DNA of 64,000 bases, taken from assembly GCF_014202995.1 (NCBI RefSeq), contig NZ_JACHIA010000007.1, positions 62,001 to 126,000 on the forward strand. The letters run 5' to 3'. The position numbers were made by a program, and so were the translations under genes. Positions 33,609 to 40,479 of this stretch are shown here, in pieces. The DNA comes from Longimicrobium terrae (GTDB lineage: Bacteria > Gemmatimonadota > Gemmatimonadetes > Longimicrobiales > Longimicrobiaceae). Within the stretch, counting starts at the first letter, position 1. Every line of letters begins with the position of its first letter. Below the pieces are notes generated by a model. It was not told where the DNA came from. It saw only the letters and a list, made by a program, of their open reading frames with translations, and did no database searches.

Positions 33609-34195
33609 GCGCGCTCCCGCCAGCGCCGCAGGTCGTCGGGCGTGTCCAGGTCGGGGGCGAGCGCATCCACCGGCACCTCGGCCAGTTCCGCCGCGTGGGC
33701 GTGAATCACGGTCCGCGCGCCGTCCGGCAGCCCCGGCGCGCACAGCTCCGCGAACATCCGCCGCGCGAACAGAACGGGGTGCCCGTGCTTTCCCTCGTGC
33801 AGCGGAAGGGCGATGGGCGCGCCCGTCCGCCGCGCCGCGCGCACCAGTTCGCGCAGCAGGGCGGGGGACAGGTCGGGGATGTCCACGGGGGATACCGCGG
33901 CCGCCTTGGCATCGTCCGGCAGGGCCATCAGCCCGGCGCGGAGCGAGTCAGCCTGCTGCGAGTTTGCGTGGGGATTGACGGCGACGGACGCGCCGAGCGC
34001 CCGGGCCTCGTCTTGGACGGCCCGTGCATGCGGATCGCTGTCCGGCCCCGTGACCACCACGACGTGGTCGCAGCCGCCTTCGCGCAGGGCGCGGACGGCG
34101 CGCGCCAGAAACGTTTCGCCGCCCGCTCGCAAAAGCGCCTTGGGCTCTCCCATCCGGCGTGAACGGCCGGCGGAGAGCACGATACCGCAGATCAT
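33605..34195 (-). CDS. MocA/MobA-like nucleotidyltransferase
   Basis: The 196-residue protein has the NTP-transferase signature at its N-terminus (GIVLSAGRSRRMGEPKALL, residues 4-22) and the PVDIPDLSP metal/nucleotide motif in the middle. This fits CTP:molybdopterin cytidylyltransferase (MocA) better than MobA because an XdhC gene follows in the same operon. It would make the cytosine form of the molybdenum cofactor used by xanthine-dehydrogenase-like enzymes. The start at 34195 was set by the family N-terminus; the frame is open to 34279. Its stop overlaps the xdhC start. Confidence 0.85.
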   Translation of the reverse strand: MICGIVLSAGRSRRMGEPKALLRAGGETFLARAVRALREGGCDHVVVVTGPDSDPHARAVQDEARALGASVAVNPHANSQQADSLRAGLMALPDDAKAAAVSPVDIPDLSPALLRELVRAARRTGAPIALPLHEGKHGHPVLFARRMFAELCAPGLPDGARTVIHAHAAELAEVPVDALAPDLDTPDDLRRWRERA

Positions 34196-34361
34196 GGTCA
34201 GGCGGATTACGGACGGGCGACGGGCGCGAAAAGAGGCGGGCGGGGGGCTCCGCGGGGACGAACGACCGGAGTATCGCACCCCCGCTTTCCGCCGTCAACC
34301 GTCTGCCAGCAATCGGCTTGCGCGGTTCCGGCCGGGTGCGGCCGGAACCGTCATCCGCTTG

Positions 34362-34508
34362 TCAGCACTGCGTTTCGCAGCTGTCGAACGCGCTGGGGCC
34401 GCACAGCGGACTGTTGCCCGCGAGCGTGGTGGACGGCGAAGCCGCCGGGTCGCCCGTCGCGAAGCTCTCCACGGCCAGGCTGTTCAGGTCAAGCGCACTG
34501 CGGTTCAT
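34362..34508 (-). CDS. Putative lanthipeptide precursor, pinensin-like (peptide 2)
   Basis: The 48-residue product has a leader-like N-terminus with LDLNSLAVESFATG, matching the L-x-x-L-x-VESF pattern of pinensin-type class I lanthipeptide leaders. The core is Ser/Thr/Cys-rich (SPSTTLAGNSPLCGPSAFD and a final SCETQC), with three Cys near Ser/Thr residues. A ribosome site GGGAG lies about 9 bases before the ATG at 34508. It lies 69 bases downstream of a related peptide gene. No lanthionine synthetase, protease or exporter dedicated to it is visible nearby. The family assignment rests on motif similarity only. Confidence 0.68.
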   Translation of the reverse strand: MNRSALDLNSLAVESFATGDPAASPSTTLAGNSPLCGPSAFDSCETQC

Positions 34509-34577
34509 GAGACGTTCTCCCTTGGAGGATGAGATGCCGCGCCCGGACCCGCGTCCGTTCACGGATGCGTCCGCCGC

Positions 34578-34715
34578 TCAGCAGGTGCAGGTCTCGATGG
34601 GAATGCAGGTGTTGGCCGGCGTGTTCTGCGGGGTGCCAATGGGCTCGGTGGGCACAGGAACCGGATCGAACGTTTCGACCTTGATGGATTCCGGACGCAG
34701 CGCGGAGAGGCTCAT
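34578..34715 (-). CDS. Putative lanthipeptide precursor, pinensin-like (peptide 1)
   Basis: The 45-residue product reads MSLSALRPESIKVETFDPV at its start, which fits the leader pattern of the neighbouring peptide (IKVETF aligned with LAVESF). Its core is Pro/Thr-rich and ends NTCIPIETCTC, giving three Cys next to Thr residues. AGGAG lies 8 bases before the start codon. The two peptides differ strongly in the core but share the leader style, as expected for a small precursor family. It is probably modified by enzymes encoded elsewhere. The alternative is a non-RiPP small secreted peptide. Confidence 0.66.
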   Translation of the reverse strand: MSLSALRPESIKVETFDPVPVPTEPIGTPQNTPANTCIPIETCTC

Positions 34716-34774
34716 GGGATTGCTCCTGTCGGTGAGTGCGGTCCCACGATCGGGGCCGGGGTGTTCGTGCGGGA

Positions 34775-34815
34775 TGATGGACTATAATAGATGACGGATA
34801 AAGATTGCAGTACCC
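34775..34815 (-). promoter_or_regulatory. AT-rich putative promoter upstream of the peptide genes
   Basis: A short AT-rich patch (ACTATAATAG at 34781-34790, reading CTATTATAGT on the minus strand) stands out in this GC-rich window, 66-75 bases before the first peptide start. It could serve either strand. No good -35 partner was found. Confidence 0.3.
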
Positions 34816-34839
34816 GCCGCGAACGGCTCCAGAGCGAAC

Positions 34840-34868
34840 GCGCCCCCGGCCGCACGGGCCGGGGGCGC
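34840..34868 (-). terminator. Hairpin after the DUF3072 gene
   Basis: The stem GCGCCCCCGGC / GCCGGGGGCGC has a short loop and lies 23 bases past the stop of the DUF3072 gene. No strong T tract follows. Confidence 0.65.
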
Positions 34869-34890
34869 AGAATCCGTCAGCCGGCGCGGA

Positions 34891-35109
34891 TCAGCTGCCC
34901 TTGCCGGTTTCTTCGCGGAGTTCGTCGATCTTCTTGCTGGCCTCGGCCTTGGTCAGCTCGTCCTCCACCTCCACGTGGGCCTCTTCGGCCAGCGTGTGCA
35001 GGTAGGAACGCTGGGCGCCGGTCATCGGCTCGCCGCCCGTGACCCAGTTGTCCGGGTCCTTGATGGTGTTGCCCTGCTCGGCCTGATCGGCGGTGCGCTT
35101 GTCCGTCAT
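34891..35109 (-). CDS. DUF3072 family small protein
   Basis: The 72-residue protein matches DUF3072 along its length: NTIKDPDNWVTGGEPMTGAQ, then RSYLHTLAEEAHVEVEDELT and KAEASKKIDELREETGKGS. The family is small, soluble and of unknown function, and is often found in stress-associated contexts. A GAGGGAAG ribosome site precedes the ATG at 35109. It is divergent from the ABC transporter operon and is followed by a hairpin. Confidence 0.85.
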   Translation of the reverse strand: MTDKRTADQAEQGNTIKDPDNWVTGGEPMTGAQRSYLHTLAEEAHVEVEDELTKAEASKKIDELREETGKGS

Positions 35110-35313
35110 CTTCCCTCACTCCTGCGGATGATCGATGGAAGTGTTTCGTCCCGAACCACTTGCACGGAGTGGATAGCAGGAAGTGTACCAAACAAACACC
35201 GAAGATGGCAGACTGCTTGCGTGTGCTTTTCGCGCCCGTCTTGAACGGCGGGCCGGGCGGTGCCACCTTGATCGCTCGCGCAGGGCCAGGCCCCAGACCG
35301 GAGTAGGCGCAGG

Positions 35314-36255
35314 TTGTCCATTCACGACACGCGGGAGACGCCCGCCATCCGCTGCCGCGGGCTTCGCAAGCAGTTTGGCGACACGGTGGCGGTCAACGGC
35401 ATCGACCTGGAGGTGCGGCGGGGCGAGTGCTTCGGGCTGCTGGGCCCCAACGGCGCCGGCAAGACGACCACCATCGAAATCCTCGAGGGCCTGCAGCCCA
35501 AGGACGGCGGCGAGGTGCAGCTGCTGGGGATGACGTGGGAGCACGACGCGGAAGCCATCCGCCAGCGCCTGGGCGTGCAGCTGCAGGAAAGCGAGTTCAG
35601 CGACCGGCTCACGGTGGAGGAAATCGTGGCCATGTTCCGCTCGTTCTACCGGCAGGGCGCCACGGTGCGCGAACTGATCGACTTCGTGCAGCTGGGCGAA
35701 AAGCGCGGCACGCAGGTGCGGCACCTGTCGGGCGGGCAGCGGCAGCGGCTTTCGGTGGCCTGCGCGCTGGCGGGCGACCCCGACATCCTCTTTCTGGACG
35801 AGCCCACGACGGGGCTGGACCCGCAGAGCCGCCGCCAGCTGTGGGACGTCTGCGAGGCCTTTCGCGCGCGCGGCGGAACGATCCTGCTCACCACGCACTT
35901 CATGGACGAGGCGGAAAAGCTGTCGGACCGAATCGCCGTGCTGGACCGCGGGGTGATCATCGCGCTGGGCACGCCGGACGAGTTGATCGCCTCGCTGGGC
36001 GGGGCGCACGTCATTGAGTTTGCCGCCACGACGGTGCCGCCGGTGGCGCGGATGGAGGCGCTTCCCGGCGTGAGCCGCGTGCACGAGCGCGACGAGCGGT
36101 GGCAGCTTACGGTGGATGAACCGCACCGCAGCCTGCCCGCGCTGCTGGCGGAGCTGGAAAAGGCGGGCGGCACGCTGACCGCGCTCACCACGCACCGCGC
36201 CACGCTGGAAGACGTGTTCCTGTCGCTCACCGGCCGCGCCCTGCGCGAGCAGTAG
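35314..36255 (+). CDS. ABC transporter ATP-binding protein
   Basis: The 313-residue protein has Walker A GPNGAGKTT, Q-loop VQLQES, signature LSGGQRQR, Walker B ILFLDEPT and the switch His in TTHFMDEAE. A C-terminal extension of about 90 residues is typical of DrrA/CcmA-type exporters (IEFAATTVPPVARMEA, LEDVFLSLTGRALRE). The start is probably the TTG at 35314, with a GGAG upstream. It pairs with the ABC-2 permease gene 313 bases downstream. The substrate is not known; drugs, lipids or a peptide are possible. Confidence 0.9.
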   Translation: MSIHDTRETPAIRCRGLRKQFGDTVAVNGIDLEVRRGECFGLLGPNGAGKTTTIEILEGLQPKDGGEVQLLGMTWEHDAEAIRQRLGVQLQESEFSDRLTVEEIVAMFRSFYRQGATVRELIDFVQLGEKRGTQVRHLSGGQRQRLSVACALAGDPDILFLDEPTTGLDPQSRRQLWDVCEAFRARGGTILLTTHFMDEAEKLSDRIAVLDRGVIIALGTPDELIASLGGAHVIEFAATTVPPVARMEALPGVSRVHERDERWQLTVDEPHRSLPALLAELEKAGGTLTALTTHRATLEDVFLSLTGRALREQ

Positions 36256-36568
36256 ACGACGACGGACGCAGGCGCCCGACGCCTGAGCGGGGTGGAGCGC
36301 GCTCGCTCAGGATGACGCCTCTGGTGTGTGGACCGCAAAGCGTGCGGCGCGGCTTCTGTCCTCTTGGGTGAGCGGCAATGCCGCACTTGAGTGCACGAGC
36401 GACGGCGGCCAAGTCGAAATCCCGCCACATCGCAGGCCAGCAGGGCCGCGTCGTGCTGCGCCCGCCGCCCGGGTGCAGTAAGATGTCGCCGCGCGTGACT
36501 GACACCGACACTGGACAATGCGGACGCAAGATGACGATTCGGCGGCCCCTGCGCGGGCACACCGGCCC
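36256..36568 (+). other. Gap between the ABC transporter genes
   Basis: This 313-base stretch includes a small hairpin (CAGGCGCCCGACGCCTG, 36269-36285) that could attenuate readthrough. No gene or clear second promoter was seen. Confidence 0.35.
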
Positions 36569-37603
36569 ATGACCGGCACCAGCGCACTGCGCGAACTTAC
36601 GCTGGCACGCATCCGTGCGTTCATTCGCGAGCCGGAGGCGCTGTTCTGGACCTTCGGATTTCCCATCATCATGGCGCTGGGGCTTGGGATCGCGTTTCGC
36701 GAGGCGCCGCAGCAGCAGGCCGTCGTTGGCGTGGAGCGCGGCTCGGCGGCGGAGCGCTACCTGCCCGCCCTGCGTGCGGACAGCACCATCAACCTCACGA
36801 TTCTGTCGGCGGACAGCGCGGAGCGGGCCATCCGCAAGGGCGACGTCGCCGTCGTGCTCGCCGGGCGCGAGACGCTGGTCTACCGCTACGATCCGGCGCG
36901 CGCGGAAAGCCAGAGCGCGCAGCTGATCGCGGACCGCGCCATCCAGCGCGCGGCGGGTGCGCGCCCCGCGGTGGCCGTGGAGGAGGACCGCACCCGGCGG
37001 CCGGGCGGGCGCTACATCGACTGGGTCATCCCCGGCCTCATCGGGATGAACCTGATGAGCACGGGGATGTGGGGGATGGGCTTCGGCCTCGTCCAGATGC
37101 GGCAGAAGAAGCAGCTGAAGCGCATGTCGGCCACGCCCATGCGCAAGCGCGACTTTCTGTTCGCGCAGATCCTGGCGCGGCTGGCCTTCATCGCGCTGGA
37201 GGTGCCGCCCATTCTGCTGTTCGCGTGGCTGGCGTTCGGCGTGAAGCTTCAGGGCTCGTTCCTGGCGCTGGCCGGAATCGTGATTCTGGGGGCGATGACG
37301 TTCGCGGGGATCGGGCTGCTGTCATCCAGCCGCGCGCGGACCATCGAGGGGGTGAGCGGCGTGCTGAACCTGGTGATGCTGCCCATGTTCGTGCTCAGCG
37401 GCGTATTCTTTCCCGCCAGCCGCTACCCGGATGTGGTGCAGCCGCTGATTCAGGCGCTGCCGCTGACGGCCATGAACAACGCCCTGCGCGCCGTCTACAA
37501 CGACGGCCTGGGGTTCAGCGGCTACGCGGGCGACCTGGCGATCCTGGCCGCGTGGATGGTAGTGACCTTTCTGCTTTCCGTCCGCCTGTTCCGCTGGCAG
37601 TGA
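36569..37603 (+). CDS. ABC-2 type transporter permease
   Basis: The 344-residue protein has the ABC-2 layout: an N-terminal membrane helix (about 22-45, LFWTFGFPIIMALGLGIAF), a large external domain (about 50-160), then five helices (IPGLIGMNLMSTGMWGMGFG, LARLAFIALEVPPILLFAWL, LALAGIVILGAMTFAGIGLL, VLNLVMLPMFVLSGVFFPAS, DLAILAAWMVVTFLLSVRLF). The start at 36569 follows the family N-terminus; the ATG at 36518 is possible. It works with the ATPase at 35314 in export across the inner membrane. The substrate is unknown. Confidence 0.88.
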   Translation: MTGTSALRELTLARIRAFIREPEALFWTFGFPIIMALGLGIAFREAPQQQAVVGVERGSAAERYLPALRADSTINLTILSADSAERAIRKGDVAVVLAGRETLVYRYDPARAESQSAQLIADRAIQRAAGARPAVAVEEDRTRRPGGRYIDWVIPGLIGMNLMSTGMWGMGFGLVQMRQKKQLKRMSATPMRKRDFLFAQILARLAFIALEVPPILLFAWLAFGVKLQGSFLALAGIVILGAMTFAGIGLLSSSRARTIEGVSGVLNLVMLPMFVLSGVFFPASRYPDVVQPLIQALPLTAMNNALRAVYNDGLGFSGYAGDLAILAAWMVVTFLLSVRLFRWQ

Positions 37604-37646
37604 CAGTGGCCGACGGATCCCATTCCGTCACCTCCGATCCCAAACG

Positions 37647-37680
37647 CGAGAGCGGCGCCGATGTCCCGGCGCCGCTCTCG
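37647..37680 (+). terminator. Hairpin after the ABC permease gene
   Basis: A perfect 14-base stem (CGAGAGCGGCGCCG with CGGCGCCGCTCTCG) has a 6-base loop. It lies 43 bases past the stop codon. No T tract follows. Confidence 0.65.
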
Positions 37681-38154
37681 CCGCGTTCACGGGCCTCTCC
37701 GCCGCTGATCAGGATGCCGATCGGCGCGGTGGAACTCATCGGTGTCCTTCCCGAATTGCCGTCTTCCATCAAAAGCGAAACGCGTGATCGGCAGCGGCGT
37801 GCGCCTGCGCCCCGGTTCTCCGGGCAGTGACCCTCGGCCCGGTCCAACGTCATCGAAGGTGGATGGCGGGCAGCGGGGACGGAAGGCGATCGGGGAAAGA
37901 TGGACGGCGGCTGGTCATCGGCCGGTCCTCCCATCGTAAGCGCGGGCTGATGCCGCTCGCGACGAGCGGGGATGACGGTGCCGGGGGTTGCGCCCGCGCT
38001 GAGTGTTCCGCGTTTTCGGGGAGAGGCATCGATCGGTGCGCGGCGGAGCCGTACGCCGGAACACCCGCCGCGCGTCTGTTGACCGACCCCGGGGCGGGCG
38101 GGAACGCCGCGACACGTGCGGAATCCACCCGCCGCACGGATCGTCATCGACCGA

Positions 38155-38183
38155 TTGACATAGGGGCAGGGGGTATGCAGATT
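38155..38183 (+). promoter_or_regulatory. Candidate metal-responsive promoter
   Basis: TTGACA at 38155-38160 is followed by ATAGGGGCAGGGGGTAT-like sequence (38160-38176). This has outer ATA/TAT symmetry and G-runs reminiscent of CsoR-type copper operators, just upstream of a copper-chaperone-like gene. A -10 match is poor, so this is tentative. Confidence 0.35.
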
Positions 38184-38221
38184 CATCCGGCGGACGTTCA
38201 TCAACAGCCGGAGACGTGAAG

Positions 38222-38434
38222 ATGCAATCGCTCTCGATCGAGATTGAAGGAATGACCTGCGGCCACTGCGTGGCCGCCGTGCGTGGCGCGCTGGCGGGAA
38301 TGCAGGGCGTGCGGGTGGAAGAGGTGAAGATTGGATCGGCGCGGGTGGAGTACGACCCCGCGGCCGTGCAGCCGGAGCAGATCGCGGAGGCCGTACGCGA
38401 CGAAGGCTACGCCGCGCACCCCGCCGCGGCCTGA
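38222..38434 (+). CDS. Heavy-metal-associated (CopZ-like) domain protein
   Basis: The 70-residue protein is a single HMA domain with the metal site GMTCGHC (C13 and C16). The ferredoxin-like fold pattern follows (VRVEEVKIGSARVEYDPAAV, IAEAVRDEGYAA). It is probably a cytoplasmic copper chaperone, but no P-type ATPase is nearby. GGAG lies 8 bases before the ATG at 38222; a GTG at 38216 is the alternative. It ends before a terminator shared with the convergent lipoprotein gene. Confidence 0.88.
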   Translation: MQSLSIEIEGMTCGHCVAAVRGALAGMQGVRVEEVKIGSARVEYDPAAVQPEQIAEAVRDEGYAAHPAAA

Positions 38435-38441
38435 ACGAAGA

Positions 38442-38479
38442 CGTGCCCGGCCCGGCTTTCGCCGAACCGGGCACGCTCT
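38442..38479. terminator. Bidirectional terminator between convergent genes
   Basis: CGTGCCCGG (38442-38450) pairs with CCGGGCACG (38467-38475), followed on the plus strand by CTCTTTC. It sits between the HMA protein and the lipoprotein genes. Confidence 0.7.
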
Positions 38480-38497
38480 TTCATCTTCCGCGCGCCG

Positions 38498-38860
38498 TCA
38501 GTACGCGAGCATCTCAAGGTAGACGGTGGACGGACCGCACTGTCCCTGGGTAACATTCACGTTGCTGGCGAACCACACCACCCCGTTGGAGGCCTGCACG
38601 CGCAGCGCGTATACGCCGGCCGGCCCGTAGGCGGCCAGGCGCTCCGCCGTTCCCGGCAGGTGGCGCAGCGAATCTGACATCGTGCCCGAAACCCAGGTGC
38701 CCGCGGCCGGAAGTGGCTGGCGCACCGCATCCACCACGTTGACCAGCACGGAGGGCACCATCGCCCCCTCGCACACCACCGTGGTGGAAACGTCGTCACA
38801 CCCCGCCACCATCAGCAGGGCCATGCATGCCGCCACCAGGCGCGGCAGAAATCGAATCAT
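38498..38860 (-). CDS. Small lipoprotein of unknown function
   Basis: The 120-residue protein has a clear lipoprotein signal (LVAACMALLMVAGC). The mature region looks like a single beta-sandwich (VPSVLVNVVDAVRQPLPAAG, GVYALRVQASNGVVWFASNV), resembling the carboxypeptidase-regulatory/Ig-like type, with two further Cys (VVCEGA, GQCGPS) that could form a disulfide. The start at 38860 gives the signal peptide; the frame is open far upstream. It is divergent from the ECF sigma gene. Confidence 0.7.
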   Translation of the reverse strand: MIRFLPRLVAACMALLMVAGCDDVSTTVVCEGAMVPSVLVNVVDAVRQPLPAAGTWVSGTMSDSLRHLPGTAERLAAYGPAGVYALRVQASNGVVWFASNVNVTQGQCGPSTVYLEMLAY

Positions 38861-39142
38861 CAGAACGGAATTCAGCGGGGCCCGGCCAGCCGCGCAACAC
38901 CTCGCGCGGCGCTCGTGGACCGTACAACGCACTCCCCTTGCCACTCGTGACAAGATCCGCGCTTGCGGCGCGCGCGGCGGCGTGTCACAATCGCACCGCA
39001 AACGGCGTTCTACCCGCGTCGCCCGGATGGCGGGGCCGCCCGCTCCCCGTGCCCACCTCCGCCCCGCGCGCATGACGGCCCAGTGCTCCCAGGCAGCATC
39101 ACTCCCGCCCGGAATGGCGCCGCACCGGCGCAGGCCCCGCCC

Positions 39143-39652
39143 ATGACGGCGGCGCCCCACGCGGACGCGGACTACGACGCGCTCTTTCGCGACGTGTATC
39201 CGTCGCTCTTCCGCTACCTGCACCGGCTCACCGGCGACACGGACAGCGCCGAAGACATCGCGCAGGAATCGTTCGTGCGGCTGCTGGGCCGCTCGCTGCC
39301 GGCCGGCGAGGCGCGGCTGTGGCTGTTTACGGTGGCCACCAACCTGTTCCGCGACTCCGCCCGCACCCGCAAGCGCCGCGAACGGCTTCTGACGGCCACG
39401 CCGTGGAAGCCCGCCGCCCTCCCCGCGCCCAACGAGGCGGTGGAGCGCGAGCACACCGTGGCGCGCGTCCGCGAGGCGCTGGGCCGGATTCCGGAGCGCG
39501 ACCGGCAGATGCTGCTGATGCGCGAAGAAGGCTTCAAGTACGATGAAATTTCCCGGGTGGTCGCCGTGGCCCCCGGATCGGTAGGCACACTGCTGGCGCG
39601 TGCAACACGCAGGTTTCTGGCGGTGTATGACGGTGAACCGGAGGAAGGATGA
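39143..39652 (+). CDS. ECF-type RNA polymerase sigma factor
   Basis: The 169-residue protein has sigma region 2 (YPSLFRYLHRLTGDTDSAED, with IAQESFVRLL) and sigma region 4 (LGRIPERDRQMLLMREEGFK, YDEISRVVAVAPGSVGTLLA). It should direct RNA polymerase to a small regulon, probably including its own operon. It overlaps the anti-sigma gene by four bases (ATGA at 39649). A TonB-dependent receptor lies just downstream, as in many signal-transduction receptor systems. The start at 39143 follows the domain start; the frame is open to 38963. Confidence 0.92.
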   Translation: MTAAPHADADYDALFRDVYPSLFRYLHRLTGDTDSAEDIAQESFVRLLGRSLPAGEARLWLFTVATNLFRDSARTRKRRERLLTATPWKPAALPAPNEAVEREHTVARVREALGRIPERDRQMLLMREEGFKYDEISRVVAVAPGSVGTLLARATRRFLAVYDGEPEEG

Positions 39653-40431
39653 CACACCTGGACGAGGGAACGCTGCAGGAGCTTCTGGACGGCGAAATGC
39701 CGGCCGGGCGCGGCGGCCCCGCCGAGGCGCACCTTGCGTCGTGCCCCGTGTGCGCGGCGCAGATGGCCGAGCTGCGCGCGGGGGGCGAACGGATGTCGGC
39801 GCTCCTGGGCGCGGGCGACGCACCCGCCCCCATGCTGCGGGCGCAGGCTGAATTTCACCGCCGCAGGCGGGCGGGGCGTCCCCTGGCGCGGGCCGGCCGG
39901 GGGCTTTCGCGCGCGGCGGCGGTGATGATCGCCATCGCCGGCGCGGCGGTGGCGGCGGCGGCCTTTCCCGGCTCGCCCGTGCGCGCCTGGGTGCAGGAGA
40001 ATGTGCTGGCCGGCCCGCCCGCCCCCGCGGCCCCCGCCCCCGCGCCGGCGGTGGCCACGGTCCCCGCGCCGCGCGAGGTACCGGCGACGGGGGTTTCCAT
40101 CCTTCCCGACGACGGCGGGGTGCGCGTGGTGGTGAGCGGCGCCGCGCCGGAGCTGCGCGTGAGCGCCCGGCTGAGCTCCGCGCCCCAGGCGCAGGTGCGC
40201 GCGACGGGCGCCGCCGCCGGCACGGCGCGCTTCCGCACCTCGCCGGGACGCATCGAGGTGCTGAACGCCGGCCCGGGCGAGGTGGCGGTGGAGCTGCCCG
40301 CCGGCGCCGAAAGCGCCTTTCTGGAAGTGAACGGACGCGTGTACGCCGCCAAGGACGGGGAGTCGCTTCGCGCGCTCGTCCCCGCCGAAAGCGGCTCCGC
40401 GGACCAGCCGGTCTTTCGCGCCGGGCCCTGA
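39649..40431 (+). CDS. Anti-sigma factor with zinc-finger domain and one membrane helix
   Basis: The 260-residue protein has an N-terminal anti-sigma zinc finger (HLASCPVC, H28, C32, C35). One membrane helix follows at about 88-106 (AAAVMIAIAGAAVAAAAF), then an Ala/Pro-rich linker and a periplasmic beta domain (ELRVSARLSSAPQAQVRATG, RIEVLNAGPGEVAVELPAG). It should hold the ECF sigma factor inactive at the inner membrane until a periplasmic signal arrives. Its start overlaps the sigma gene stop (ATGA). Confidence 0.9.
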   Translation: MTHLDEGTLQELLDGEMPAGRGGPAEAHLASCPVCAAQMAELRAGGERMSALLGAGDAPAPMLRAQAEFHRRRRAGRPLARAGRGLSRAAAVMIAIAGAAVAAAAFPGSPVRAWVQENVLAGPPAPAAPAPAPAVATVPAPREVPATGVSILPDDGGVRVVVSGAAPELRVSARLSSAPQAQVRATGAAAGTARFRTSPGRIEVLNAGPGEVAVELPAGAESAFLEVNGRVYAAKDGESLRALVPAESGSADQPVFRAGP

Positions 40432-40479
40432 CCGGGGCCCGGACGCCGTTTCTCTGCTTTCCGGCAGCCCCGGCACGCC

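Larger units (their letters stand above)
37604..38221. other. Intergenic region after the ABC operon
   Basis: This 618-base gap holds a strong hairpin at 37647-37680 and, near its end, a TTGACA box with GGGG repeats before the copper-chaperone gene. The middle 400 bases show no coding or repeat signal. Confidence 0.4.
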
